From: an uncultured Lachnospiraceae bacterium
Lineage (GTDB): Bacteria; Bacillota; Clostridia; Lachnospirales; Lachnospiraceae
DNA: 64,000 nt
Assembly (NCBI GenBank): GCA_947382625.1
Contig: CANDAG010000004.1
Span: 62,001 to 126,000, forward strand
Direction: 5' to 3'
The translations under genes were made by a program, and so were the position numbers. A model generated the notes under the pieces. That model was not told the DNA's origin, did no database searches, and saw only the letters and a program-made list of their open reading frames with translations. Shown here piece after piece: positions 18,207 to 27,246 of the stretch (its first letter is position 1; each line of letters starts with the position of its first letter).

Positions 18207-21200
18207 ATGATCCAGTGGAAAAATAAATTTGACGAGAGCGTTCTCGAAAGGGCAAAAGCTTCTTATTTGAATAAAAAAGTAACCGATCTGGAAGAGGTAA
18301 AGGGCGGATACCGGGCGGCGGTACTTGGAAGAGTGCGCAATGAGGTGTTGGTCAGGGTTCGCGAGGACGGGCACATGCGTCTTACCTGCAGCTGTCCTGT
18401 GGCAAAGGGTGGAAAAAGCTGCGAACATATGGCGGCAGTGCTGTACGCCATTGAGGGAAAGGAAAGCGGAGCGGAAGATCGTCTTGCGAAGGAAAAGCTG
18501 GCAGCGGAGACGGCGCGGAAAGAAGAAATCATAAGGGCTACTCTGGAGGCAAAGAAGGCGGAGGAAACAAGGGCAGCGGAGCTGGAAGCAGCAAGGCAAA
18601 AGGAACAGGAGGAGCATCGCGCTGCCCGTCAGGCCGCCAGGGAGGAACGTAAGGCCAGGCGCGCCAAACAGCAGGAAGAGCAGAAGCGGCTGGCAGAGGA
18701 GGCAAGACGGCAGGAAGCGCAAAAGCGCATGGAAGAGGAAGCCCGACGGGAAAAGATCAGGCAGCAGAAAGCAGAGGAAGCCCGCCGGAAGACGGAGAAG
18801 AAGCAGAAGGAACAGGAAGCCAGAGTCAGGGCGGAACAAAGGCGCCGGGAGGAAGAGGAGATGCACCGCAAAGAAGAGGCAAAACGTATAGCAGAAGAAA
18901 AAAAGCGCCAAAGCCAGGAAGCGGCTCTTCAAAAAGAAATGCGGCAAAGGCAAGAAGCGGCTCTTCAAAAAGAAATGCGGCAAAAGCAAGAAGCAAAGCT
19001 TCAGGAGCAGGCAAAGCGTAAAGAGGAATATACGCTTCTCGGAGAATCCTGGGCGGAGGAATCGGAAGGACAGGCCGGCGAGAGCGAAAATATTGCGTTA
19101 TTAGAAAATTACAGCTATTTTGACGGGGCGAAGATCAGGAAGTCTGTAGAAATATCCAGACAGACGAAAAAGGCCGGGGAGGAGCTGGCCGGAGCCGGAA
19201 GGATCGTGCTTGAGAAGGTGGTCTCCGGTTATGAAAGGAGCAGCCGGGAGATCAAGGGCCAGATGGATGCCTCCGCCCAGGCCGGGAAGGAGCGGTTTGC
19301 CCTGCGGGCCATTTTTTCGAGGACAGGGGTATCCAGCTATGAGTGCGGCTGTCCCAAATGCCGGAGGGACTATTATTACAGCTGGAATGTGCAAAAGACG
19401 GACTGCCCTTACAAGGCAGGCGCCCTGATCCTGTTGGAGGAATATTTAAAGATTCACAATATCGGGGACGCCACAGACCAGGCCGCCCATGAGCTGATGC
19501 GATTTTTTAACCAGAAGAAGTCCAATCTGGTCCTTGCGGACGCCGCGTCCAAAAAAGAAAGCCTGAGACTGATCCCCAGGCTGGTAAAAAAGGATGAGAA
19601 GCTGACGGTATCCTTTAAGATCGGAGAGGGTAAGCTTTTTATCATCAAAAGGCTGGATGTGTTCTGCCGGAATGTGAGGACCTCGGCCACCGATATCTAT
19701 GGATCCAAGACCCAGATCAACCACGATATAGGAAATTTTACGGATGAGGGAAGGGGATGGATCCGCTTCATCAACCGGATCGTCCGGGAGGAAGAGGAGT
19801 TTCAGCAGAGGCTTTTGGATGCCAGGAATTATTACTATTATCGAAATTCCGGCGTGGGAAGCGACTTGAATCTTTTTGGATGGCGGCTGGACGAATTCTT
19901 TGAACAGCTGGGCGTGGGGGCTGTGGAATATGAGGATCGGGACGGCCGTGAAAAGAAGAAGGAAACCATAGTCTGCGCCGAGGCCAATCCCCGAGTGACC
20001 ATGCGTATTTCCGCTGAACTGAGGGAGGATAATGGATCTGTTCCCGAATCCGGGGAATTTCATGGCATCCGGGTGGAGGGAAGCCTACCGGAGCTGTTTT
20101 TCGGTACAGATACCGCCTATTTTATCGGGAAGGAGAAGCTCTGCAAAGTAGAAAAGGGATTTCTTGAAAGGATCGAGCCCCTGACAAACTTAACCGACGG
20201 CTCCTATTTTTCCTTTCAGGTAGGAAGAAACCATATTTCTGAGTTTTATCACCGGATACTGCCCTCTCTTGAGGACATCGTGGATGTGACGGAGACGGAG
20301 CCTGAGAGATTCAGAGCTTATCTGCTGCCGGATGTGCGTTTTGCGTTTTATCTGGATGCGGAGGAGAAGAATGTTACCTGCAGGGCCCTTGCCATGTATG
20401 GGGATAAGGAGGTTTCTCTGCTGGATCACATAAGACAGGTGCCTGGGGGGAGGACGATGGAGCCTTTCCGGGATACGGTCCGGGAGGATCAGGTAATGTT
20501 CCGGGTCATGCAGCTTCTTCCGGAGGTGGACTGGGAGAAGGAGGAGCTGCACTGCGGCGGTGATGAAAATCTGGTATATCAGATGATGGAAAGCGGCACG
20601 GAACGGCTGATGGAGCTGGGAGAGGTGCACTGCACAAAGAAATTCCTGGGCTATCATGCGGTGAAGCCTGTGAAGGTGTCGGTGGGAGTTTCGGTCTCCT
20701 CCGGGCTTCTGGAGCTGGATATCGCCACAGAGGATGTGCCTGGGAGTGAGCTTTTGGATATCCTTAACAGCTACCGGGCCAAAAAGAAATACTACCGGCT
20801 TAAGGACGGTTCCTTTGTAAGTCTTCAGGACTCTTCCCTGGAGCTGCTTTCGGAGCTGATGGATGGGGCCCATTTAAAGCCTAAGGAATTTGTGGAAGGG
20901 AAGATGCATCTTCCCATGTACCGTACCCTTTATCTTGACAAGATGCTGGAGGAAAACGAAGGGGTCTACAGCAGCAGGGACAGCCATTTCCGCAAGGTGG
21001 TGAAGGGATTTAAGACGGTGAAGGATGCGGATTTTGAGGAGCCGAAGAGCCTTTCCAAGGTGATGCGTAAGTATCAGAAGGACGGCTATAAATGGCTGCG
21101 CACTCTGGAAACCTGGCAGTTTGGCGGTATTCTGGCAGACGATATGGGGCTTGGCAAGACCCTGCAGGTGATCTCCGTGCTTCTTGCGGCTAAGCAGGAG

Positions 21201-22451
21201 GGGAAGGAGGGTACTTCTCTGGTGGTGGCGCCTGCCTCTCTGGTCTACAACTGGGGAGAGGAATTTGGCCGTTTTGCCCCGGAGCTTAAGGTATCTCTGA
21301 TCACAGGCACCCAGGAGGAGCGGCAGGAAAAGATCGAGGCCTTCGGGGAAGCCGATGTGTTTATAACCTCCTATGATCTGCTGAAGCGGGACATTCATTT
21401 GTATGAGGAAAAGCAGTTTCAATATCAGATCATCGATGAGGCGCAGTATATCAAAAACCACACGACTGCGGCGGCCAAGGCAGTGAAGGTGATAAGGAGC
21501 CGTACCCGGTATGCCCTGACGGGTACGCCTATTGAGAACCGCTTAAGCGAGCTTTGGAGTATCTTTGATTTCCTTATGCCCGGCTTTTTGTACGGCTATG
21601 ATGTGTTCAAAAGGGAAATGGAGTCCCCTATTGTGAAGAGCAAGGACGAGACGGCCATGAAGCGTCTGCAGAAGATGGTGAGCCCCTTTATCCTGCGCAG
21701 GCTGAAGGAGGATGTACTGAAGGATCTGCCGGAAAAATTAGAGGAATGCCGTTATGTGCGGTTTACGGAGGAGCAGCAGAAGCTTTATGACGGGCAGGTG
21801 GTCCATATGCGGGAGAGTCTTGCCCGGCAGAACGAGGCAGAGTTTAACAAAAATAAGCTGCTGGTTCTGGCGGAGCTTACCAGACTGCGGCAGATCTGCT
21901 GTGACCCTTCTCTTTGCTTTGACAATTACAGAGGAGAGGTGGCCAAGCTGGAGGCCTGCCTGCAGCTGATCCAGAGCGCTATGGACGGCGGTCACAGGAT
22001 GCTGGTGTTTTCCCAGTTTACCTCTATGCTGGAAATTTTGCAGAAGGAGCTGACAAAGACAGAGATCCCCTACTACACTATTACGGGAAGCACCTCCAAA
22101 GAAAAACGTCTGCAGATGGTAAAGGAATTCAACGAGGGAGATGTTCCTGTATTTCTGATCTCGCTGAAGGCCGGAGGCGTGGGCCTGAATCTGACCGGGG
22201 CGGATATGGTCATCCATTACGATCCCTGGTGGAATCTGGCGGTACAGAACCAGGCCACCGACAGAGCCCACCGGATCGGACAGACCAAAAAGGTGACGGT
22301 TTACAAGCTCATTGTAAAAAATACCATTGAAGAAAAGATCCAGAAGCTTCAGGAGACCAAGAAAGACCTTGCCGACCAGGTCATCAGCGGTCAGGCCGGT
22401 CAGCTGGGAAGCCTTGGCAGAGAGGAAATCATGGAGCTGTTGGAGATCTAG
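18207..22451 (+). CDS. SNF2-family helicase with SWIM zinc finger and long charged coiled coil, about 1414 aa
   Basis: A SWI2/SNF2 ATPase that probably remodels DNA- or RNA polymerase-bound complexes. N-terminal SWIM zinc finger (CSCPVAKGGKSCEHMAAVL), then an Ala/Arg/Glu/Lys-rich coiled coil (about residues 95-270), a cysteine cluster (CGCPKCRRDYYY) and a long middle domain. The helicase core follows, with motif I ADDMGLGKT (about 980), motif II DEAQ, and the C-terminal lobe with VLVFSQFTSMLEIL-type and QATDRAHRIGQ motifs. The start is uncertain: ATG 18207 (MIQWKNKF) fits the usual domain start, while an upstream ATG at 18138 would add 23 residues without a ribosome site. A 36-bp tandem duplication lies in the coiled coil. 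Two small genes and a LysR gene follow. Confidence 0.88.
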   Translation: MIQWKNKFDESVLERAKASYLNKKVTDLEEVKGGYRAAVLGRVRNEVLVRVREDGHMRLTCSCPVAKGGKSCEHMAAVLYAIEGKESGAEDRLAKEKLAAETARKEEIIRATLEAKKAEETRAAELEAARQKEQEEHRAARQAAREERKARRAKQQEEQKRLAEEARRQEAQKRMEEEARREKIRQQKAEEARRKTEKKQKEQEARVRAEQRRREEEEMHRKEEAKRIAEEKKRQSQEAALQKEMRQRQEAALQKEMRQKQEAKLQEQAKRKEEYTLLGESWAEESEGQAGESENIALLENYSYFDGAKIRKSVEISRQTKKAGEELAGAGRIVLEKVVSGYERSSREIKGQMDASAQAGKERFALRAIFSRTGVSSYECGCPKCRRDYYYSWNVQKTDCPYKAGALILLEEYLKIHNIGDATDQAAHELMRFFNQKKSNLVLADAASKKESLRLIPRLVKKDEKLTVSFKIGEGKLFIIKRLDVFCRNVRTSATDIYGSKTQINHDIGNFTDEGRGWIRFINRIVREEEEFQQRLLDARNYYYYRNSGVGSDLNLFGWRLDEFFEQLGVGAVEYEDRDGREKKKETIVCAEANPRVTMRISAELREDNGSVPESGEFHGIRVEGSLPELFFGTDTAYFIGKEKLCKVEKGFLERIEPLTNLTDGSYFSFQVGRNHISEFYHRILPSLEDIVDVTETEPERFRAYLLPDVRFAFYLDAEEKNVTCRALAMYGDKEVSLLDHIRQVPGGRTMEPFRDTVREDQVMFRVMQLLPEVDWEKEELHCGGDENLVYQMMESGTERLMELGEVHCTKKFLGYHAVKPVKVSVGVSVSSGLLELDIATEDVPGSELLDILNSYRAKKKYYRLKDGSFVSLQDSSLELLSELMDGAHLKPKEFVEGKMHLPMYRTLYLDKMLEENEGVYSSRDSHFRKVVKGFKTVKDADFEEPKSLSKVMRKYQKDGYKWLRTLETWQFGGILADDMGLGKTLQVISVLLAAKQEGKEGTSLVVAPASLVYNWGEEFGRFAPELKVSLITGTQEERQEKIEAFGEADVFITSYDLLKRDIHLYEEKQFQYQIIDEAQYIKNHTTAAAKAVKVIRSRTRYALTGTPIENRLSELWSIFDFLMPGFLYGYDVFKREMESPIVKSKDETAMKRLQKMVSPFILRRLKEDVLKDLPEKLEECRYVRFTEEQQKLYDGQVVHMRESLARQNEAEFNKNKLLVLAELTRLRQICCDPSLCFDNYRGEVAKLEACLQLIQSAMDGGHRMLVFSQFTSMLEILQKELTKTEIPYYTITGSTSKEKRLQMVKEFNEGDVPVFLISLKAGGVGLNLTGADMVIHYDPWWNLAVQNQATDRAHRIGQTKKVTVYKLIVKNTIEEKIQKLQETKKDLADQVISGQAGQLGSLGREEIMELLEI
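18918..18989 (+). repeat. 36-bp tandem duplication inside the helicase coiled coil
   Basis: Two adjacent 36-bp units (18918-18953, 18954-18989) that differ at one base encode EAALQKEMRQRQ and EAALQKEMRQKQ. A third, decayed unit follows (EAKLQEQAKRKE). Being 12 codons it keeps frame. Confidence 0.9.
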
Positions 22452-22498
22452 TACCAGGCAGCCGGTCTGTTCGTTCCATCAAATGGCCAATTGGTGCG

Positions 22499-22527
22499 GA
22501 AGGGCTTAAAGAATCCCTCTTTTTTCC
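22499..22527 (+). terminator. Weak terminator after the SNF2 gene
   Basis: AAGGG and CCCTCTT arms around a short A-rich loop are followed by TTTTTT. The stem is short, so partial read-through to the next genes is likely. Confidence 0.35.
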
Positions 22528-22539
22528 GATATATGATAC

Positions 22540-22575
22540 ATAGAGTGGGCGGCAAAATAATTTGCCGTTCACTAT
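22540..22575. repeat. Dispersed palindrome, family B, copy 3
   Basis: Arms around the CAAAATAATTT centre seen in copy 1, here CGGC/GCCG instead of CGAC/ATCG, ending CGTTCACTAT. It sits just before the ribosome site of the 22599 gene. Confidence 0.75.
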
Positions 22576-22598
22576 AAAAACAGGAAGGAGAGGGGAAA

Positions 22599-22910
22599 AT
22601 GCAGATCGGTGATCTAAGGGAATTTAAGCAGCAGCAGCTTACCAAGGTAGAAAAAAGAAAAAAGGAAGATGAAAGGATCCGGAAGGGAGTTTCCCAGATG
22701 CATTCCATGATACAGAGCAGTTGCATGGAAACATTGGATGAGGAAGCCAAAAGGAGCAGAGAGCGGACCTCTCCTGAGAAGGCTGAAAATGACAGCGCCG
22801 GTGAGGACGGATCAAAGTCCGGCAGGGACAAAAAGTCGGACAGCAGGACGGAAATGGAGAAGATGATGTCCATGGGGCTTCGCAATGCAAGCAGGATCCT
22901 GGAAGGGTAG
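22599..22910 (+). CDS. Small charged hypothetical protein, 103 aa
   Basis: A small hydrophilic protein rich in Lys, Glu, Arg and Ser, with no domain I recognise and no signal or membrane segment. The first 45 residues look helical (FKQQQLTKVEKRKKEDERIRKG); the middle is low-complexity and likely disordered. A strong AGGAAGGAGAGGGG ribosome site supports the start. It lies between the SNF2 helicase gene and the 22918 gene, with 7 nt to the latter, so the pair is probably cotranscribed. Confidence 0.65.
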   Translation: MQIGDLREFKQQQLTKVEKRKKEDERIRKGVSQMHSMIQSSCMETLDEEAKRSRERTSPEKAENDSAGEDGSKSGRDKKSDSRTEMEKMMSMGLRNASRILEG

Positions 22911-22917
22911 ACCATAA

Positions 22918-23439
22918 ATGAATGTGGTAGCAAAAATGAATTTGAACAACGCTGTGGAGCGGGTACTGCATGTGCCGGGAAACTACACGGGAGGGATTCT
23001 GGAGATGACCTTCGTAGTAGACTGCTCTCTTGCTCCGGAGTATGTGAAGGAGATGGCGGCTGATATTGCCGGGACCTTGCGGGCTCACAGCGAGGTGTTT
23101 CGGAACGTGCGGCTGAACCTTCTATATTTTAAGAGCGATGAGGAGGTGGAAAACCGGGTGGTTCCCATTTCCTTTCTGCAGATGAGCAACTGCTTTGAGG
23201 GGTATGTGAGGCGGGAGGAGGAGAAGTCCTTAGAGAGCCTGGCAGGGAATCTGAAGCTGTTCCACGCCCGGTCAAAGCTGATCCTGGTGCTTGCAGGAGA
23301 GGATCTGAAGATCCGGGATAAGGAGGCTCTGCAGCGGAATATGCAGCCCTTTCTTGGAAAGAAGAGCCTTTTTCTGAAGAATAACGGGGAAATGAAGTGG
23401 ATCAGAGGGGCAGAGCTTTACAGGGAGTGGGAGCAGTGA
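22918..23439 (+). CDS. Hypothetical protein with a possible degenerate vWA-like fold, 173 aa
   Basis: Unrecognised soluble protein. Alternating hydrophobic strands and helices and a DCS motif after TFVV (about residues 29-36) are reminiscent of a von Willebrand A domain with an incomplete metal site; later strands read KLILVLAG. This is a visual resemblance only. There is no clear ribosome site, which fits coupling to the gene just upstream. Its stop codon overlaps the GTG start of the LysR gene (GTGA), so translation of both is coupled. Confidence 0.6.
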   Translation: MNVVAKMNLNNAVERVLHVPGNYTGGILEMTFVVDCSLAPEYVKEMAADIAGTLRAHSEVFRNVRLNLLYFKSDEEVENRVVPISFLQMSNCFEGYVRREEEKSLESLAGNLKLFHARSKLILVLAGEDLKIRDKEALQRNMQPFLGKKSLFLKNNGEMKWIRGAELYREWEQ

Positions 23440-24323
23440 CAGGAAATCTTGAGTATTATAAGGTATTTTATCATGCTGCCAAAAACGGCAGCCTGACCAT
23501 GGCGGCGGCAGAGCTTTCCATTTCACAGCCGGCAGTAAGCCAGGCCCTAAAGCAGCTGGAGCTTTCCCTTAAGGTAAAGCTCTTTGTGCGCTCTGCCAAA
23601 GGGATCCGGCTGACACCGGAGGGGCAGATGCTCTATGAGCATGTAAAGGCAGGATATGAGCAGATCCTCCTGGGAGAAAAACGGCTTTCCTCCATGCTGC
23701 AGCTGGAGTTTGGAGAGCTGAAGATCGGCGCCAGCGATATGACTCTTAAGTATTATCTGCTTCCTCTTCTGGAGGAATATCATGAGCGGTTTCCCGGTAT
23801 TAAGGTTACGGTTACCAACGGGCCTACACCGCGCACTACCCGGCTTTTAAAGCGGGGAGAGATCGACTTCGGCGTGGTCAGCACTCCGGTAGTAGGGGGG
23901 CAGGACTTCCATGTGCTGCCGGTTCGGGAGATTGAGGATGTGTTTGTGGCAGGACTGCGGTTTATGCAGTACAAAAATCACATGCTTGACCTGCAGGAGC
24001 TTGAAAGCCTGCCGATCATCTTATTGGAGGGAGATACCAGCACCAAAAACTATATGACGCAGTTCCTGGCTGCAAACGGCGTGGAGCTTCACCCTGAGTT
24101 TGAGCTTGCCACCAGCGATATGATCGTACAGTTCGCCTTAAGGAGTCTTGGAGTGGGAAGCGTGGTGCGGGATTTTGCACAGGAGTATTTAGAGGATGGC
24201 CGGCTGTTTGAGCTGCGCTTCAACAAGATCATCCCCAAAAGGCAGATCTGTGTCATAAGGGATGAGAAGGGAAGTATCTCAAGGGCGGCTTTGGAATTTC
24301 TTCAGATGATAAAAGAAACATAA
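23436..24323 (+). CDS. LysR-family transcriptional regulator, 295 aa
   Basis: DNA-binding regulator with an N-terminal winged helix (YYKVFYHAAKNGSLTMAAAELSISQPAVSQALKQLE split over residues 5-40) and a periplasmic-binding-like effector domain from about residue 90 (GELKIGASD). The start is GTG at 23436, overlapping the stop of the previous gene and preceded by GGGAG. This is unusual for LysR genes, which are commonly divergent from a target. Here it is coupled to a protein of unknown function, so its target is not obvious. A hairpin at 24326 ends the unit. Confidence 0.85.
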   Translation: MTGNLEYYKVFYHAAKNGSLTMAAAELSISQPAVSQALKQLELSLKVKLFVRSAKGIRLTPEGQMLYEHVKAGYEQILLGEKRLSSMLQLEFGELKIGASDMTLKYYLLPLLEEYHERFPGIKVTVTNGPTPRTTRLLKRGEIDFGVVSTPVVGGQDFHVLPVREIEDVFVAGLRFMQYKNHMLDLQELESLPIILLEGDTSTKNYMTQFLAANGVELHPEFELATSDMIVQFALRSLGVGSVVRDFAQEYLEDGRLFELRFNKIIPKRQICVIRDEKGSISRAALEFLQMIKET

Positions 24324-24325
24324 TA

Positions 24326-24362
24326 TTACCCGGACCATAGATCTGTTCATGGTCCGGGTAAA
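24326..24362. terminator. Hairpin between LysR and GH3 genes
   Basis: Perfect 13-bp arms TTACCCGGACCAT and ATGGTCCGGGTAA around a 10-nt loop, between convergent genes. It lacks a long T-run, but its position fits a shared terminator. Confidence 0.7.
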
Positions 24363-24376
24363 TTGTTATCCGTTGC

Positions 24377-26152
24377 TTAGATCCGGGTATCCCACATACC
24401 GCAGAAGCTGTCGACAGGATCCTTTCCGGTAAAGGCATCAGGTCCTGCAAGGAGCTTTTCCACCAGCGCTTCCATGGTGTAGGGTCTGGAATCGTAGGCG
24501 TTGATATAGGTTCTCAGGGTAGGTACATCCGCCAGCATGGTAGGTGCATTAACGCTGATACCCACTACAGGAAGCTCATGGACATACCAGGGAATCTCTC
24601 CGCCGCCCTTGGACATACCAAAGGAGGGGCGTCCTTCTGCCACGTCGAACAGGGTGATGACCAGATCCTGTCCCTTCTTGAATTCCGCCAGGGAAGACTT
24701 CCCTGCATGATACATATCCATAAAGCCCATCTGTTTCCCGTCTGCAGCAGCCTTTTTGGCCTTGTCAATGGGACTTTCGTAGATAAAGGCGTCAAAGCCT
24801 TTTTCTTTCAGCTTTTCGCACAAAACCTCTGCAGGGGTCTTAGCGCTTCCGCCGCCGAAGGCAAATTTCATCAGGGCGGTCATGGCAGTTTCGTGCCCCT
24901 TGACATAGACGATCATGATCCGCTTATATTTTCCGGGAGTCAGAGGAAGAATGTCTGCATCCTTATATTTCACAAGGGTGATGGCATCCCGGCTGATAGC
25001 TGCGGCGGTATCCTTATATTCCTGCTTGCCCAGAACGGCAGTCAGTGCATCGGGACCCGGCACGATCTCTTCCTTAGGCTTCTTGTTCAGCCCCATATGA
25101 GCCTTCAGTCCCAGGATCCTGGTGAGAGCCTCTCTCATCCTCTCTTCGCTGATGGTTCCGTTTTGGTAGGCCTCCAGCATCCAGCCGAAATCCTCGGGAA
25201 CATCATTAAAGAACAGGAACATATCGCAGCCTGCGTTGATGCTGGCAGCTACCATATCCTTCCGGGTCATGCGGTTAGTCATGCCCACCATATGAGTGGC
25301 GTCGGAGATCACTACGCCGTTGAAGCCCAGCTCATCCCGCAGAAGCCCGGTCATGATCTCAGGACAGAGAGTGGCGGGAAGCATTTCGTCATCGGTGATG
25401 CCCGGCTTCACTTCACGCATATATTTGGGCAGCATGATGTGTCCGCCCATGATGCCGTCCAGGCCTCCGTCGATCAGGGTCTTGTATACCTTGCCGTAGG
25501 TTGCCATCCATTCTTCTTTGGTGAATTCGTTGATATTAGAGGACAGGTGAGCGTCTCTGAAATCCTGTCCGTTACCCGGAAAATGCTTTGCCACACTGGC
25601 ATAGCCGGGATTAGCGTGGACACCGTCCATATAGGCCTTGCTCATAAGGGCTACCCGGTCCACGTCATTGCCGAAGGCACGGGTCATGATCTCGGTGTTC
25701 TGCCAGCTGTAATGAATGTCGCAGACCGGAGCAAAAGCCACATTGTTACCCATGGCTGCCGCTTCCTCATTGGACATCCGGCCAAGGTCATAGGCATACT
25801 GTACGTTTCCGGTTGCGCCGATCTTGATGCCGCTTCCGATGTAGGTGCCGTCAGTGCCGGAACCATTCCCTCCTGATTCCGTGTTGCAGGCAACAAGGAG
25901 CGGGATCCGGGCGCTGGTCTGCAGGATCCGCACCTGAGACTGTACCCGGTCTGACTTGATTCCGTTATATCGATACCCCCCGATATGATACTTCGTCGCA
26001 AGCTCCACCAGCTCCTCTTCGGTGGCTGTTCCACGGTTCTCAAAAAAGAGCTGCCCTACCTTTTCCTCGTCGGTCATGCTGTCGATGGTCTCGTTTACCC
26101 ATGCAATGTCCTCGTCGGAGAGACAGTAGGGCTTCGCCTTCAGATCTACCAT
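24377..26152 (-). CDS. Glycoside hydrolase family 3 (NagZ-like), 591 aa
   Basis: Cytoplasmic GH3 enzyme, probably a beta-N-acetylhexosaminidase or beta-glycosidase acting on imported sugars; there is no signal peptide. The NagZ-type loop appears as KHFPGNGQDFRDAH (Asp-His dyad), and the nucleophile Asp lies in GVVISDATHMVG (about residue 274). The C-terminal 200 residues form a second alpha/beta domain. The ATG at 26152 follows AAGGAGAAGG, so the longer upstream frame is not used. The divergent neighbour is a GH43 gene. Confidence 0.88.
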   Translation of the reverse strand: MVDLKAKPYCLSDEDIAWVNETIDSMTDEEKVGQLFFENRGTATEEELVELATKYHIGGYRYNGIKSDRVQSQVRILQTSARIPLLVACNTESGGNGSGTDGTYIGSGIKIGATGNVQYAYDLGRMSNEEAAAMGNNVAFAPVCDIHYSWQNTEIMTRAFGNDVDRVALMSKAYMDGVHANPGYASVAKHFPGNGQDFRDAHLSSNINEFTKEEWMATYGKVYKTLIDGGLDGIMGGHIMLPKYMREVKPGITDDEMLPATLCPEIMTGLLRDELGFNGVVISDATHMVGMTNRMTRKDMVAASINAGCDMFLFFNDVPEDFGWMLEAYQNGTISEERMREALTRILGLKAHMGLNKKPKEEIVPGPDALTAVLGKQEYKDTAAAISRDAITLVKYKDADILPLTPGKYKRIMIVYVKGHETAMTALMKFAFGGGSAKTPAEVLCEKLKEKGFDAFIYESPIDKAKKAAADGKQMGFMDMYHAGKSSLAEFKKGQDLVITLFDVAEGRPSFGMSKGGGEIPWYVHELPVVGISVNAPTMLADVPTLRTYINAYDSRPYTMEALVEKLLAGPDAFTGKDPVDSFCGMWDTRI

Positions 26153-26259
26153 AAATACCTTCTCCTTTCTTATTTTCGCACATTTACTGTGAGATATATC
26201 TATTATTGTAAAGGAAACGGGTGGGGTTGGCAAGCAAAACGAATAGGATTATATACAAG

Positions 26260-26288
26260 TTGACAATGATATTATACAAATGTATTAT
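26260..26288 (+). promoter_or_regulatory. Sigma-A promoter of the GH43-TauE genes
   Basis: Consensus TTGACA (26260-26265) and TATTAT (26283-26288), spacer 17 nt, about 45 nt before the GH43 start. Confidence 0.8.
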
Positions 26289-26333
26289 AACAGGAGAAGA
26301 GATTACTGGTTTGGAAAGTGAAAGGAGCCAATT

Positions 26334-27245
26334 ATGGCAGGCTATTTATTTGCACATTTTACAGGGGAAGAAAAGGACGGGGAGCAGGTCTACTTTTCCA
26401 TAAGCAGGGATGGACTTCACTGGACGGATTTAAACCGGGGGAAGCCGGTGCTGTATTCCCGGACGGGGACCTGCGGCGTGAGGGATCCGTTTCTGGTAAG
26501 GAGTCCCCTGGACGATAAGATCTATCTGATCGCCACAGATCTTCGGATCGAGGCGGGCCTTGGCTGGAAAGTTGCAGAGGAGCAGGGAAGCAGAGATCTG
26601 ATCATATGGGAAAGTGAGGATCTGGTGCATTGGAGCGAGGAACGGAGCTGTGAAGTGGGAGTTTCAGGGGCCGGATGCGTGTGGGCGCCTGAAGCAGTGT
26701 TTGATAAGGAAAAAGAAGCCTTTCTGGTATTTTTTGCCTCTAAGACAAAAGGAGAGGGAGAGGCAGAAGGGAAGCAGAGGATCTATGGGACGTGGACAAA
26801 GGATTTTACCGATTTTTCGGAGACCTTTCTGTATATGGAAAGAGAGAACCATGTGATCGATACCACCATACTGGAAAGCGGGGGGCGGTATTACCGCGTA
26901 TCCAAGGATGAAACAGAAAAACGGCTGATCCTGGAAGCGGCAGATTCCCTTATGGGAGAATTTGGGAAGATTGATTCTTCCACGCTGGCAGGCTTAAAGG
27001 GGGTGGAGGGGCCGGAAGGCTATCTTCTTCCCGATGGAAGGACATGGTGTCTGATCGCTGATCAGTTTGCGGAAGGAAAGGGGTATCTGCCCATGCTCAC
27101 CGAAGATCTTTCATCCGGGGATTTTAGGATCCTGGAGCCCCATGAATATGATATGGGAAGGATGAAAAAGCGTCACGGAGGGATTCTGCAGATCACGGAT
27201 GAGGAATATGAGAGACTGGCCGTCTTTTTCCGGGAGGTGAAGTGA
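26334..27245 (+). CDS. Glycoside hydrolase family 43-like protein, 303 aa
   Basis: Five-bladed beta-propeller glycosidase, probably an arabinofuranosidase or xylosidase-type enzyme. Recognisable blades are VRDPFLVRSPLDDKIYLIATD, WAPEAVFD and DTTILESGGRYYRVSKDE. The acidic residues in VRDP and EGPEG correspond to catalytic positions of the family. There is no signal peptide, so it is cytoplasmic. The ribosome site AGGAG is 6 nt before the ATG. The TauE-like gene starts 2 nt after its stop, so the two form an operon. Confidence 0.82.
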   Translation: MAGYLFAHFTGEEKDGEQVYFSISRDGLHWTDLNRGKPVLYSRTGTCGVRDPFLVRSPLDDKIYLIATDLRIEAGLGWKVAEEQGSRDLIIWESEDLVHWSEERSCEVGVSGAGCVWAPEAVFDKEKEAFLVFFASKTKGEGEAEGKQRIYGTWTKDFTDFSETFLYMERENHVIDTTILESGGRYYRVSKDETEKRLILEAADSLMGEFGKIDSSTLAGLKGVEGPEGYLLPDGRTWCLIADQFAEGKGYLPMLTEDLSSGDFRILEPHEYDMGRMKKRHGGILQITDEEYERLAVFFREVK

Positions 27246-27246
27246 A

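Noticed and set aside
20190-21461. Two long minus-strand frames across the SNF2 helicase gene
   Set aside because: They have histidine/leucine/proline-rich composition typical of antisense shadows and no start signals.
24578-25876. 432-codon open frame on the plus strand across the GH3 gene
   Set aside because: It is antisense to a clear GH3 enzyme, has no ribosome site and no recognisable domain.
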